Shown: positions 50,428 through 58,990, numbered from the stretch's first letter. The stretch: 64,000 nt of DNA from Rhodococcus sp. IEGM 1381 (GCF_030056795.1 NZ_JASHKQ010000007.1:62001-126000); one strand, 5' to 3'. Numbers and translations are program-made. The notes: generated from the sequence alone by a model not told the origin.

Positions 50428-51360
50428 TCACTCGACAGCCCGAGCTGCGATGTCCCACAGGCGCTCGGCTGCATCGGGATCGAGAGCGTACGAGGCCACG
50501 GAGTTGACCAGTTCGGCGATGTCGGTGGGCCTACGATCGACCCGACTCGCCTCCTGATTGTCGTTGAAATAGCGTCCACCGATGCCCGCGAGGTGCGGGT
50601 CGGTAGCGAGCAACACCGACGTCGACGCACCTTGCGCTGGAGTCTTCTGCATCTCGACGGGTGTCGCGAGTTTTCCACCGACATGGCGTTGCAGAGACGT
50701 CGCGATCGCTCCCGGATTCAATGTGTTGACGGTGATTCCGTCGTTCTCCCACCGCGCGGATGCGGCCACTCCGAACAGAACCACGGCAGTCTTCGATTGA
50801 CCATAGGCCTGCACGGGATCGTAGGTGCGGAAGCGGAAGTTGATGTCGTCGAACACCACTGGCGAGAACAGGTGTCCCGACGACGACACCGACACCACGC
50901 GCGCGCCGTTCGCACGCGCCAAGGCGTGATGGAGGCCGGTCGTGAGTGCGAAATGACCGAGAAAATTCGTCGCGAACTGCTTCTCCCAGCCGCCGCCGTC
51001 GATGGTCAGTCCCGGAACGGCCATGACACCCGCGTTGTTGACGAGCACGTCGAGAGGCTCGTCCCATTCGTCGACGAACGTCCTCACCGATGGAATATCG
51101 GTCAATTCGAGGCGACGAACGTCGATCCTGGAATTTCCGGTTTCAGCGGTGATCTCGGCGGCTACCTTGTTTCCGGTCGAGATGTCACGGACCGCGATGG
51201 TGACGGCGGCTCCTCGTCGAGCGAGCGTCCTACTTGTCTCGATCCCGATGCCCGACGCCCCTCCCGTGACGATCGCTCGAGTGCCCGTCAGATCGACGCC
51301 TTCGCTGACCTCGTCAGCCGTGGCGTCTGCACCGAATGGCGTGACAATTCTGTTGCTCAT
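50428..51360 (-). CDS. short-chain dehydrogenase (SDR), retinol-dehydrogenase-like
   Basis: 310 residues from ATG 51360 (AAGGAGC upstream). TGGASGIG near residue 33, NNAGVMA, and the catalytic Tyr/Lys in AYGQSKTA. The overall pattern (long form, SSSGHLFSPV, NPGAIAT) is like mycobacterial SDRs annotated as retinol dehydrogenases or probable oxidoreductases. Divergent from an XRE/MmyB regulator 138 bp away, which probably regulates it. Substrate is unknown. Confidence 0.9.
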   Translation of the reverse strand: MSNRIVTPFGADATADEVSEGVDLTGTRAIVTGGASGIGIETSRTLARRGAAVTIAVRDISTGNKVAAEITAETGNSRIDVRRLELTDIPSVRTFVDEWDEPLDVLVNNAGVMAVPGLTIDGGGWEKQFATNFLGHFALTTGLHHALARANGARVVSVSSSGHLFSPVVFDDINFRFRTYDPVQAYGQSKTAVVLFGVAASARWENDGITVNTLNPGAIATSLQRHVGGKLATPVEMQKTPAQGASTSVLLATDPHLAGIGGRYFNDNQEASRVDRRPTDIAELVNSVASYALDPDAAERLWDIAARAVE

Positions 51361-51498
51361 GGATGCTCCTTGTCGTTCGAGCACGCCTAGTGCGGCTCCA
51401 TTCCAGAGTCGTGGATATCGCCGCCGAATCACGGGCCCGCCTTATCCTGGGACTTCGCGGGCTAGTCTTCGGGTAGCGCTCGGTTCTACGGTGGTGGG

Positions 51499-52326
51499 AT
51501 GGACAACCACCAGGCACTCGGTGAGTACCTCAGGGCGCGGCGTGCGCAACTGGCACCGGAGGACGTCGGGATCATCGGCGGCGGCCGGCGGCGTGTTCGC
51601 GGACTGCGCCGGGAAGAAGTCGCGATCCTCGCCGGGATCAGCGCCGACTACTGCATCCGACTCGAGCAGGGACGCAACCAAACCCCGTCATCTCAGGTGC
51701 TCGACGCGCTGGCGGCTGTGCTGCGACTCGACGCCGACAGCACCGCATATCTGCACACTCTCGCCGGTCCCCCGATCTCGGCCCGCCGTCCGGTCGGAAA
51801 GACCGAGCGAGTGCCCGCCGGAACCTTGCAATTCCTCGATGCGTTACCGATGCCAGCGCTGATTCACGATCGTCGGTTCACGGTACTCGCGTCGAATCGA
51901 ATGGGAAAAGCGCTCTCTCCCAACAATTATGCCGGCACCAACTTGCTTCGTGCAGTATTTCTCGACGCCGACGAACGCCAATTGCACCGCGATTGGAGTC
52001 GCGTCACAACCGATGCGGTGGCGGGAATTCGGGCCGCCTCGGCCGCACAGTTCGACGATGGGTTCCTCGAGGACCTGGTCCGCGAACTGTCGGTCGAAAG
52101 CGAGGCCTTCCGTCGACTGTGGGCACGCCATGACGTACATCTGAGAACGGGCGGCACCAGCCTTCTCGACCATCCCGAGGTCGGCCCCCTGGACCTCCGC
52201 CACGAGAAGCTGACCATCTCAGGAACCGATGGACAGACCCTGGTGGCGTACCACGCCGAACCGGGCAGCCCATCCGCTGATGCGTTGCAGCTTCTCGGCA
52301 ACCTCGCCGCCGCCGAACAGCGGTAG
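51499..52326 (+). CDS. XRE family regulator with MmyB-like ligand domain
   Basis: 275 residues. N-terminal XRE HTH (about 8-70; GLRREEVAILAGISADYCIRLEQGR), which is typical of the MmyB type, followed by a C-terminal MmyB-like ligand-binding region. Actinobacterial members usually regulate the divergent SDR/oxidoreductase gene, here the SDR at 50428-51360. The start has no strong site but fits the family N-terminus. Confidence 0.92.
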   Translation: MDNHQALGEYLRARRAQLAPEDVGIIGGGRRRVRGLRREEVAILAGISADYCIRLEQGRNQTPSSQVLDALAAVLRLDADSTAYLHTLAGPPISARRPVGKTERVPAGTLQFLDALPMPALIHDRRFTVLASNRMGKALSPNNYAGTNLLRAVFLDADERQLHRDWSRVTTDAVAGIRAASAAQFDDGFLEDLVRELSVESEAFRRLWARHDVHLRTGGTSLLDHPEVGPLDLRHEKLTISGTDGQTLVAYHAEPGSPSADALQLLGNLAAAEQR

Positions 52327-52451
52327 TCGAACGTTCTCCTCGACGCTTGGGTACTATCTCAGTTGTTTGACTATTCAGAATCTGAGACTGTTTGCCGTCA
52401 GCAATGATCTGAGTTCTCCGCACAGCCGATACGGGAGGGACGCGAATCGCC

Positions 52452-52610
52452 ATGATTCAGCAATCCGAAGAGCCTGACGGAAAGAAATCCACCCAGGAAC
52501 GCCACGAACACTCGTCCTTTCTCCAGCTGTTCCTCGAAGCCACTCGCGGGGAACAACCACCCGGCGACTACGCGTCCACGCACAACGACGCATCGACCGG
52601 TGGTCGCTGA
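52452..52610 (+). CDS. possible small hydrophilic protein
   Basis: 52 residues, charged, beginning MIQQSEEPDGKKS and ending STHNDASTGGR. Purine-rich GGGAGGGA is 11 bp upstream, a little far. No known motif. It could be a small protein or an accidental frame in an intergenic region. Confidence 0.35.
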   Translation: MIQQSEEPDGKKSTQERHEHSSFLQLFLEATRGEQPPGDYASTHNDASTGGR

Positions 52611-52711
52611 TCGGATCGGCAGCGTTCTCGAACTCGACAGATCCATAGCTGTTTGACAGCGGCGCGATGATGTCCGACGGTAGGGAGTACGGACGAACAG
52701 GGAGAGCAACT

Positions 52712-52936
52712 GTGGACACAGTATTGGTGCTCGTCGCCGTCGTCGCGATTCTTGTTGTTTTCGTCGCGATAGCGCGCTTACTTCGCTCGAGGATGCGGAG
52801 CGGACGCTTTCACGGCATCGAAAGCTCGGTCGGCGGTTCGGCGTTCATGGGAGCTACACGCAAACCGGGGATCGCCCCGCCCGATCGTGGCGATACACGT
52901 ACGGACACAGGTCGACCCGAGGCGTCGCCGGAGTAG
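52712..52936 (+). CDS. small single-span membrane protein
   Basis: 74 residues from GTG 52712, preceded by AGGGAGAG 5 bp upstream. One N-terminal membrane helix (TVLVLVAVVAILVVFVAIA) and a basic/Gly-Pro cytoplasmic or periplasmic tail. The frame is open from ATG 52667, but the GTG has the better site. Function is unknown. Confidence 0.5.
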   Translation: MDTVLVLVAVVAILVVFVAIARLLRSRMRSGRFHGIESSVGGSAFMGATRKPGIAPPDRGDTRTDTGRPEASPE

Positions 52937-52937
52937 G

Positions 52938-53021
52938 TCACCCCCACGGGACGGACATCGTCGCCAGGGCCGACCCGAGGACAGTGGATGCACAAACAAC
53001 AAGTGTGCGAACACGTTTCAT
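52938..53021 (-). CDS. 27-residue signal-peptide-like mini-protein
   Basis: MKRVRTLVVCASTVLGSALA then TMSVPWG: a basic start followed by a hydrophobic stretch, which is almost all a signal peptide. The ATG has a good site (GGAGG, 8 bp). The stop comes after only a few mature residues. It could be a truncated secreted protein gene or a short secreted peptide. Confidence 0.4.
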   Translation of the reverse strand: MKRVRTLVVCASTVLGSALATMSVPWG

Positions 53022-53164
53022 GAAAGCAGCCTCCATAACTCCATTGAGCAAGCGTGTTCGATACTCCCCATTCATCGATAGGACAAGGTTCGCGGCCGAA
53101 ACGAGACCTCGCGGATCTGTGCCTGACATGATCTGACGGCACCGAGCAGACGAGAGGAAGCAGC

Positions 53165-53605
53165 ATGACCGACAACGAGTTCACGACTGAGGACAGAGGT
53201 CCGCGCTTCCAGGACGGACTCCAAGTTCGACAAGACGTGATGGGCGAAGAATTCGTCGAGCGGGCCTTTGCCAATGCCGAGCACACCGACTCCGCTGCAC
53301 TGCAGGATTTCGTCACCGACACCGTGTGGGGAGGTGTGTGGACGCGCCCCGGACTCGATCACCGCAGCCGCAGTCTGCTCAATCTCGGAATCCTCATCGC
53401 GCTGCGCGCACACGAGGAACTCGCAGGCCACGTACGAGGAGCGCTTCGCAACGGACTCACCAGAACGGAAATCACCGAAACCGTCATTCACACAGCGGGC
53501 TACTGCGGAGCACCGGCCGCGCTGGCGGCGATGCGCGTGGTGCAGAAGGTGCTCGACGCCGAACTCGGACCGCTCGACACGGCGGGCGAGTCGAACGACC
53601 GATAA
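53165..53605 (+). CDS. carboxymuconolactone decarboxylase family protein (PcaC-like)
   Basis: 146 residues, the size of 4-carboxymuconolactone decarboxylase. CMD block: VWGGVWTRPGLDHRSRSLLNLGILIAL (residues 54-80) and HVRGALRNGLTRTEITETVIHTAGYCGAPAA (about 89-119). PcaC acts in the beta-ketoadipate pathway, but no other pca genes are near, so another carboxylase-like or antioxidant role is possible. GAGAGGAAGC precedes the ATG. Immediately after its TAA comes an in-frame VOC-protein remnant. Confidence 0.87.
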   Translation: MTDNEFTTEDRGPRFQDGLQVRQDVMGEEFVERAFANAEHTDSAALQDFVTDTVWGGVWTRPGLDHRSRSLLNLGILIALRAHEELAGHVRGALRNGLTRTEITETVIHTAGYCGAPAALAAMRVVQKVLDAELGPLDTAGESNDR

Positions 53606-53713
53606 CGGCACGGCGAGCGGTTCTGCCGGGTACTCGATCCCTTCGGCAACCTGATCGGTTTGAGGCAACCAACGGCAGGCAGCGAAAACCGAAGTGACAC
53701 GGCCGGAACATGA
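53606..53713 (+). pseudogene. C-terminal remnant of a VOC/glyoxalase-fold gene
   Basis: Directly after the CMD stop, 35 in-frame codons read GERFCRVLDPFGNLIGLRQP and then a hydrophilic tail. This is the typical end of VOC/glyoxalase family proteins (DPFGNLIGL with the C-terminal metal/ligand strand). No N-terminal part exists upstream, because that place is taken by the CMD gene. So it is a truncated leftover without its own start. Confidence 0.7.
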
Positions 53714-53863
53714 ATTGGCTCATGCGTCGGGTCCGCTGAGAATCCGGATGGTCGCCGCTCTGTTCCATGCAACTCGCCGGATCCCGCGTTCATCTGGCCT
53801 GCCGATCGTGCGTGGTGCGTCACCACTGACGCATACTGCTGACGAATTGGGTACACCGGATGT

Positions 53864-54682
53864 ATGCCCGAACTACCCGAAGTCGAAAACGCCCGGCAGG
53901 TCGTCGAGAAAGCTCTCGGTCGCGTCATAGTCGACATCGATGACACCGACACGTTCGAGTGTCGACCACACATGCCGGGCGATATTTCCCGCGCACTGAC
54001 GGGCGGCAAGCTCACCGAGGCCTGCCGACGAGGGAAGGCGATGTGGTGCGAAACAGTCACGGCCGACGGATCGAGCGGGCCGACGCTGGGCATTCACCTC
54101 GGAATGGGCGGACGCATCATCGTCACCGCTCCCGACGGCGAGCGGACGTCACAGTACGGCGGAGGCGACCCTCACGTCGGTGAGCGTGCAACAGACAAGC
54201 CGGAGTGGACACGCTTCTCCATGACGTTCGAAGACGGCGGCCAGCTTCGGCTCTTCGACAAGCGCCGCCTCGGCCGGGTTCGACTCGAGCCCGACATCGA
54301 AGCTCTCGGCCCGGATGCCGCGGAGATCACGCGCGATGAGTTTCGGCACCGAATCGGTTCCAGCGGTGCACCTCTCAAGGCACGGCTGCTTGACCAAGGG
54401 GCGATAGCGGGGGTCGGAAATCTGCTGGCCGACGAGGTGCTGTGGCAGAGCGAGCAATCACCGTCCAGACGCGCCAAAACGCTGACGACAGAAGAACTCG
54501 ACGAGCTTCGGGTGATTCTGCGTCGCGCGATCAGATCGGCGATCAAAAAGGGTGGCGTGCACACCGGAGAGATCATTCCGTTCCGCAAAGCGGACGCGGC
54601 ATGTCCTCGGTGTGGTGCGCCCATGACTCGCGGAACAGTCGGCGGACGTACCACCTGGTGGTGCTCACGCGAGCAGGCCTGA
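53864..54682 (+). CDS. Fpg/Nei family DNA glycosylase
   Basis: 272 residues. Base-excision repair enzyme: catalytic N-terminal MPELPEVEN (Pro2, Glu3), Lys in CRRGKAMWC, HLGMGGRI and DKRRLGRVRLEPD. The C-terminal zinc finger is unusual: CPRC is followed by RTTWWCSREQA, so the fourth zinc cysteine position holds Glu (CxxE instead of CxxC). Activity may still be kept, since some family members lack zinc. It is followed by a strong hairpin and then the convergent SRPBCC gene. Confidence 0.92.
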   Translation: MPELPEVENARQVVEKALGRVIVDIDDTDTFECRPHMPGDISRALTGGKLTEACRRGKAMWCETVTADGSSGPTLGIHLGMGGRIIVTAPDGERTSQYGGGDPHVGERATDKPEWTRFSMTFEDGGQLRLFDKRRLGRVRLEPDIEALGPDAAEITRDEFRHRIGSSGAPLKARLLDQGAIAGVGNLLADEVLWQSEQSPSRRAKTLTTEELDELRVILRRAIRSAIKKGGVHTGEIIPFRKADAACPRCGAPMTRGTVGGRTTWWCSREQA

Positions 54683-54694
54683 GCGGCACATACA

Positions 54695-54722
54695 GAAGGC
54701 CGGCCCCGAGGGGCCGGCCTTC
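54695..54722. terminator. bidirectional terminator between Fpg and SRPBCC genes
   Basis: Perfect 13-bp inverted repeat GAAGGCCGGCCCC (54695-54707) and GGGGCCGGCCTTC (54710-54722), with only GA between the arms, so the apical base pairs open to form the loop. It lies between converging genes. Confidence 0.85.
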
Positions 54723-54750
54723 ATAGTCGATCGATCTCTGTCTCAGTCGA

Positions 54751-55215
54751 TCAGGACGTAGCTTCCACTGCGAGACGAGCGAGAGTGTCGTTCAGTTGAT
54801 CCTCGGTGACCAGCGGGAACTTGATCTGCTCGAGCAGTTTCTTGTCCGTGACCTTGGACCAGTCGTAGGTATGGCGCACCAACGTCTCGTTGGGACCCTG
54901 CGACTCCAACTCCCACAACCACTCCCAGCCGGGAGGCTCGTTGCCGGCGGGTGCTGTCTTCCAGGCGAGCAGCTTGTCCTTGATGTAGCCGCTCACCACG
55001 TTGTCGGTCTGGTACTCGCCGCCCATGTGATCGCCCTGCATGTTCATCGTGAACTTCTCGCCGACCTTCTGAATACGATCGGCGTGGTCCACGCTGCGTA
55101 CGAAGCCTGATCCATCGAGCGCCTGATGCCGCTCGGGATTGGACAGGACGTCGAATACTGCGTCGACGGGTGCCTCGATGGTGCGTTCGACTGTGACCTT
55201 GGCATTGTCTGTCAT
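54751..55215 (-). CDS. SRPBCC (polyketide cyclase/START-like) protein
   Basis: 154 residues from ATG 55215. SRPBCC fold: VERTIEAPVDAVFDVLSNPERHQALDG near the start and GEYQTDNVVSGY in the middle, C-terminal helix. START-like pocket proteins bind hydrophobic ligands. Function unknown. The lone hit near the SRPBCC-ligase fusion 5 kb away is not obviously linked. Confidence 0.88.
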   Translation of the reverse strand: MTDNAKVTVERTIEAPVDAVFDVLSNPERHQALDGSGFVRSVDHADRIQKVGEKFTMNMQGDHMGGEYQTDNVVSGYIKDKLLAWKTAPAGNEPPGWEWLWELESQGPNETLVRHTYDWSKVTDKKLLEQIKFPLVTEDQLNDTLARLAVEATS

Positions 55216-55268
55216 GCCTACCGGGTGCCCACTGTTCGCCGTCCTCAATCATGACGTTCGTATAGAAC

Positions 55269-55625
55269 TCAAACGGGTTGAACCAGCTGGACCGCCAACT
55301 GCGTGATCGATGGGTCGGTTGTTCTGCATCCTCCCGCGGGGTACGCCAAGGACGCGACCTCGGCTGCATTGGGCGAGTACACGTCAATTCCGGACATCGA
55401 CGTGGGCTGACACGCTTCGGTCGAATAGTTCTGTGACCCGGTTGCCTTCACCAAAGACTCGACCGACGTACCGGGGATCGACGCAACCGGGTTCGACTCG
55501 GATCCAGATCGGACCGCCGCCTGCCCCATTTGCGTGCCGCCCGGGCTCGACACACAGGAAACCTCCGGATTACCGTCCAGCGTGGGCGCTCGACCGAGCT
55601 GCCTCGCCGTGCTCGTCGCGTGCAA
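55269..55625 (-). pseudogene. N-terminally truncated DUF4232-like secreted protein
   Basis: 118 residues are open, but only the C-terminal half of a DUF4232-type domain is recognisable: GNPEVSCVSSPGGTQMG, then a SLVKATGSQNY segment, and SGIDVYSPNAAEVASLAYPAG to the end. A real DUF4232 protein would start with a signal peptide and a first half with the LTNTG-like block, and neither is present; the place upstream is the end of the aldolase gene. TTG is the only start option. So this looks like a leftover rather than a working gene. Confidence 0.6.
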
Positions 55626-55680
55626 GACTACCGACTTTTGCGAGCTAGCAATCGGACGGAGACCGCGTCGCTGATGTCGT

Positions 55681-56463
55681 TCAGTCCATCAGCTCCGGGT
55701 GCTGCGCAACGATTCGGTCGTACATCGGCTGAAATTGGAACCACCCGGCGTACTCGAGACCCACCTGGTTGTACGTCAGTTTCGCCGTCACGTCATCCAA
55801 CGGTTTCGGTTCACCCGCCGCCATAGCGATGAGCTGCGCCTGACTGGATCGCTCCATTGTGATGAACCACCACGCCGCGGAGTCCACGGTCTGACCGACC
55901 GTGAGCAGACCGTGGTTCGACAGCACAATCGCCTTGCGCTGACCGAGTGCGGCACCAATTCTTCTACCCTCCTCCAACTCGGCAACGACACCCGTGTAGT
56001 CGTCGAACACGGCGTGATCGTCGTAGAACGCGCAGGCGTCCTGAGTCAGAGGTGCAAGCCCCATCCGCAAGCTCGACAGTGCTTTGCCGTACAACGAATG
56101 TGCGTGTGCGGCCGCAACAACGTCCGGTCGAGCCGCGTGCACCTGGGAGTGGATGACGAAAGCAGCACGGTTGACCGGACGATTACCTTCGACGATCTGA
56201 CCCTCGTGATCAACCAGGATCAGATCGCTCGATTTGATCATGCTGAAATGCATACCGAAGGGGTTGACCCAGAAGTGGTCGGTCTTCTCGGGGTCACGAG
56301 CGGTGATATGCCCCGCCACCCCTTCGTCGAAGCCGCACTGACTGAAGAGCCGGAAAGCGGCCGCAAGTCGTTGCTTTCGGTGCTGCCGTTCGTCGTCGAC
56401 CGACTCGAAAACCGGCGGAGCGGGTACGTCGATTCCTGGGCGGGTCTGTGCCAGTTCGGACAT
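55681..56463 (-). CDS. class II aldolase/adducin family protein
   Basis: 260 residues. Class II aldolase fold: CGFDEGVAGHITARDP, NPFGMHFS, the metal-binding HAHS motif (VAAAHAHSLYGKALSS) and SNHGLLTVGQTVDSAAW with the third histidine. Such proteins are Zn-dependent aldolases or decarboxylases for sugar phosphates or similar compounds; the substrate is unknown. It is alone on its strand. Its gene end abuts the DUF4232 remnant. Confidence 0.9.
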   Translation of the reverse strand: MSELAQTRPGIDVPAPPVFESVDDERQHRKQRLAAAFRLFSQCGFDEGVAGHITARDPEKTDHFWVNPFGMHFSMIKSSDLILVDHEGQIVEGNRPVNRAAFVIHSQVHAARPDVVAAAHAHSLYGKALSSLRMGLAPLTQDACAFYDDHAVFDDYTGVVAELEEGRRIGAALGQRKAIVLSNHGLLTVGQTVDSAAWWFITMERSSQAQLIAMAAGEPKPLDDVTAKLTYNQVGLEYAGWFQFQPMYDRIVAQHPELMD

Positions 56464-56878
56464 CGTGTTCCTTCAAGTCGCAGGTGTCGTCTCGGCGCAC
56501 TACCTCGGGGCACGGTCGACGCGTAGCGGACGGTCCGCATGACAACCCTCGCAGCGAAACATCACTGCTGGGTCATGCTTCAGTTCTACACCCGCGAGTC
56601 GCACATTCGATCGCGAAAGCCCACATGCAGTGCGATGTGCGTCTTGCTGTCGCCGGAGTGGTGGCCTTCGCTGCGCGTCGTGGCTTCTCGGTCGCAGTGA
56701 CCACGGCGACGTCCGGTCAGCACTCGGCAATCGACCGATGAGATCACCCAGATACTGTCACGCCGGATTTCCATCGTTCCGCTTGTGCGCCAACAGTTTT
56801 GCCGCAACCGAACTGGGGTTTCTCACCGCCTCCGGGACGGAGTCGAACCACCGGCACAACAATCAGCAGGCCGCCGGA
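56464..56878. other. non-coding stretch with no convincing gene
   Basis: 415 bp between the aldolase start and the zinc-protein end. An open frame on the plus strand from about 56448 to 56741 ends in a protein-like segment (VRLAVAGVVAFAARRGF) but has no start region or family match that I recognise; it may be a decayed gene. Confidence 0.5.
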
Positions 56879-57172
56879 TCATCGGCCGTCCACGACGCGG
56901 AGTTGTCCGAATGGTTCATTGCACCACCTGCAGCTCGCGTCGACGTAGTCGTGGCCGTCTTCACGTTCGCACTCATCCACTGCGCATCTGCTGCCACATG
57001 AGAGCATTTGTCCACACCGGCACCGCTCACTGTCGCACCCCGGGTGGTGAAGCGCTCCCGGCGGGGTGCCGCAGTCGTGACACTTTCTCCTCCCGTTGGG
57101 TATTCGACTGGGCCGCCAAGTGCAACCCACCGAATCGAGCATTTCCAGATCGCACGCCATACAGATCGCCAT
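56879..57172 (-). CDS. small Cys/His-rich zinc-binding protein
   Basis: 97 residues with many paired Cys/His: CMAC near the start, RKCHDCGTPPGALHHPGCD, CRCGQMLSCGSRC, and CRWCN near the end. The CHDCG...HHxGCD pattern matches a widespread family of small putative zinc-ribbon proteins of unknown function. Start is taken as ATG 57172 (MAICMACDLEML), the usual N-terminus; ATG 57160 is an alternative and a start upstream is possible. Confidence 0.6.
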   Translation of the reverse strand: MAICMACDLEMLDSVGCTWRPSRIPNGRRKCHDCGTPPGALHHPGCDSERCRCGQMLSCGSRCAVDECEREDGHDYVDASCRWCNEPFGQLRVVDGR

Positions 57173-57402
57173 GGGGTGCAGAGTCGCACAGAGCACCGAC
57201 ACCCAAAGGTTGTTCACGCTCGAATTCATCGGCGCCCAGGTGCCGCCTGTGCGACGCCAACCGCCCCCGTGCGATCGACACACTTGGGCTCGACGAGATC
57301 AAGGCTTCGTCCTCGACGAAATAGACGAAAGCTTTCGCCATACGATCATTGGTTTGGTAGCTTCTCTTCCGGGCCGATCCGTGCCCTTCCGGGGGGAGAA
57401 TC

Positions 57403-58401
57403 GTGAAGATCAGGCGCGTTCGTTCAGCCAACGGTGCGGTGTTGGCTGCCTGGGACCCGGAGTCCACGGCGTGGATCGACCTCGATGCCGCCGCGTCGAA
57501 ATTCGATACCTCTCGACGAGGCCCCTGGACCATGGACCTACTGACCTTCCTCGCCAGTCGTGAGAGTGGCCGCGAGGCAGCCGAACGTCTGATGAGAGCC
57601 GCCGCCGCGGAGGATGTTGCGAGACTGGACGATCCGCCGCCCGGCATGCCATATCAACCCACGTCTCTCAGGTGCTTCATGGGTTGGGAGAAGCATTGGA
57701 GTCAGGCGGCACATCAGCTGGTTCGCAAGAATCTTCCGATACTGAGACCCGCGATCGCGGCGTACGAATCCGTCGTCCGCCGCGATTTTCGCGCACTGAG
57801 ACCGGGGGCTTCGTTCGACGAGCATCCGGTGTACTACACCGGGAACCCCTTGAGCATTGTCGCTGACGGTGAGATTCTTCGATGGCCGGCGTACACCCGC
57901 CAACTCGATTTCGAGCTCGAGTTCGCGATGATCATCGACCGGCCTGTTCTGGACGCGACCGAGGACGAGGGTTCGGACGCGATCGGCGGATTTGTCGTGT
58001 TCAACGACATGAGTGCCCGTGACGTTCAGTGGGACGAGCAACGTAACGGCCCGTTCGGTCCCGTGGTCAAAACGAAAACGTTCGGGAGCTCGATGGGATC
58101 TGTCGTTGTCACGCCTGACGAGGTGCTCCCCCATCTCGGCAATCTCTCGGCTTCAGTGTCGGTCAATGGTGAAACATGGACAACGACGAGTACCAGCGGG
58201 CTCAGGTACAGCCCCGGTGAATCGATCGCCTACGCGAGTCGAGCCGAAAACCTCTACCCGGGAGAGCTTTTCAGTTCAGGAACGCTGCCGTCGGGATGCG
58301 GTTTGGAACTCGATCGGTGGATTCGTCCCGGTGACGCGTTGACACTGGAAATCGAAGCAATCGGATCGGTGACCAACGAGGTCGGCTTCCCCGGTCGATG
58401 A
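57403..58401 (+). CDS. fumarylacetoacetate hydrolase (FAH) family protein
   Basis: 332 residues from GTG 57403, preceded by a strong GGGGGGAGAATC site. FAH fold: YYTGNPLSIV, DFELEFAMII with the metal glutamates, and FVVFNDMSARDVQWDEQ. The family includes fumarylacetoacetase and acylpyruvate or 2-keto-hydrolases; it cleaves C-C bonds in catabolic intermediates. Substrate is unknown. It stands alone in a region with gene remnants. Confidence 0.88.
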   Translation: MKIRRVRSANGAVLAAWDPESTAWIDLDAAASKFDTSRRGPWTMDLLTFLASRESGREAAERLMRAAAAEDVARLDDPPPGMPYQPTSLRCFMGWEKHWSQAAHQLVRKNLPILRPAIAAYESVVRRDFRALRPGASFDEHPVYYTGNPLSIVADGEILRWPAYTRQLDFELEFAMIIDRPVLDATEDEGSDAIGGFVVFNDMSARDVQWDEQRNGPFGPVVKTKTFGSSMGSVVVTPDEVLPHLGNLSASVSVNGETWTTTSTSGLRYSPGESIAYASRAENLYPGELFSSGTLPSGCGLELDRWIRPGDALTLEIEAIGSVTNEVGFPGR

Positions 58402-58506
58402 GGAGAGCTCGAACCATCGGTCATCTACGATCCGGAGAGTTGAGATCTGTTGAGATGCAACGTTACCGACCTCATCGAGACCCAACCCCCCACCTGAGTC
58501 GAAGGG

Positions 58507-58782
58507 TTGCCACAACCTCGACTGCAACTGAGTCCCAACACCTACGCACAAGAAGTCGCCACGCAGCTCCTAGCCAATCCCGGCTCGAAATATCTACGCA
58601 CCGATAACGCGTGTGAGTCGCTTCGACAAGCCACACCCGACGGAAATGCCATCTATGCGGTCTACCGCATCGCTGGCACGACGGAGACAGAGGTGTGCGC
58701 CGCCGTCACAGCATCCGGCGGCGACTCGTACGGCAAATGGCTCGATACCACCACGGACCCGAGCTACATCATCCCGTGCTGA
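58507..58782 (+). pseudogene. fragment of a secreted kinase-type extracellular domain
   Basis: 91 residues from TTG 58507 with no signal peptide or ribosome site. The segment LRTDNACESLRQATPDGNA, AIYAVYRIAG and DSYGKWLDTTTDPSYIIPC resembles the C-terminal extracellular module found after the membrane helix of some rhodococcal Ser/Thr kinases (two or three cysteines, end in C). The kinase part is missing, so it is probably a remnant. I am not certain of the family. Confidence 0.45.
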
Positions 58783-58906
58783 ACCCGAGCGCCGGCCGCA
58801 GACGCCGCGAAAGAGGGTCTTTTCGCCTGAGTTCGGGCAGACACAAGCCCGACACTGTTTGTCGATGAGCTGCTGAGTTCAGAGGGGTTACTCAGACGAA
58901 AGAGAC

Positions 58907-58928
58907 GGCCTCGGATCTCTCCGAGACC
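58907..58928 (-). terminator. terminator downstream of the tRNA-Pro remnant
   Basis: On the minus strand, GGTCTCGGA (58928-58920), loop GAGA, TCCGAGGCC (58915-58907), one G-U wobble, followed by GTCTCTTT. It lies 20 nt past the tRNA 3' end, the position expected for a tRNA terminator. Confidence 0.65.
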
Positions 58929-58946
58929 GCCTCCGACCTACATTGC

Positions 58947-58990
58947 GTCGGGCTGATAGGAATTGAACCTGCGACCCCTCGACCCCAGCT
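58947..58990 (-). pseudogene. degenerate 3' half of tRNA-Pro(GGG)
   Basis: On the minus strand, the sequence from CTGGGGTCGA through GGGGTCGCAGGTTCAA and TTCCTATCAGCCCGAC corresponds to the anticodon arm to acceptor end of an actinobacterial tRNA-Pro with GGG anticodon (usual form GGGTCAAGGGGTCGCAGGTT, CAAATCCTGTCAGCCCGAC). The 5' half and part of the anticodon stem are missing and the T-loop has changed (CAATT). It is no longer a working tRNA. Typical of an attachment-site leftover. Confidence 0.6.

Noticed and set aside
53694..53930. 78-residue plus-strand ORF before the Fpg gene
   Set aside because: Arg/Ser/Pro-rich, no ribosome site, overlaps the Fpg start in another frame and the VOC remnant.
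56448..56741. 97-residue plus-strand ORF between aldolase and zinc protein
   Set aside because: The first part is antisense to the aldolase start, there is no good start signal, and no family pattern is seen.
58947..58990. Functional tRNA gene
   Set aside because: The 5' half is absent and the T-arm is altered; no complete cloverleaf can be drawn.
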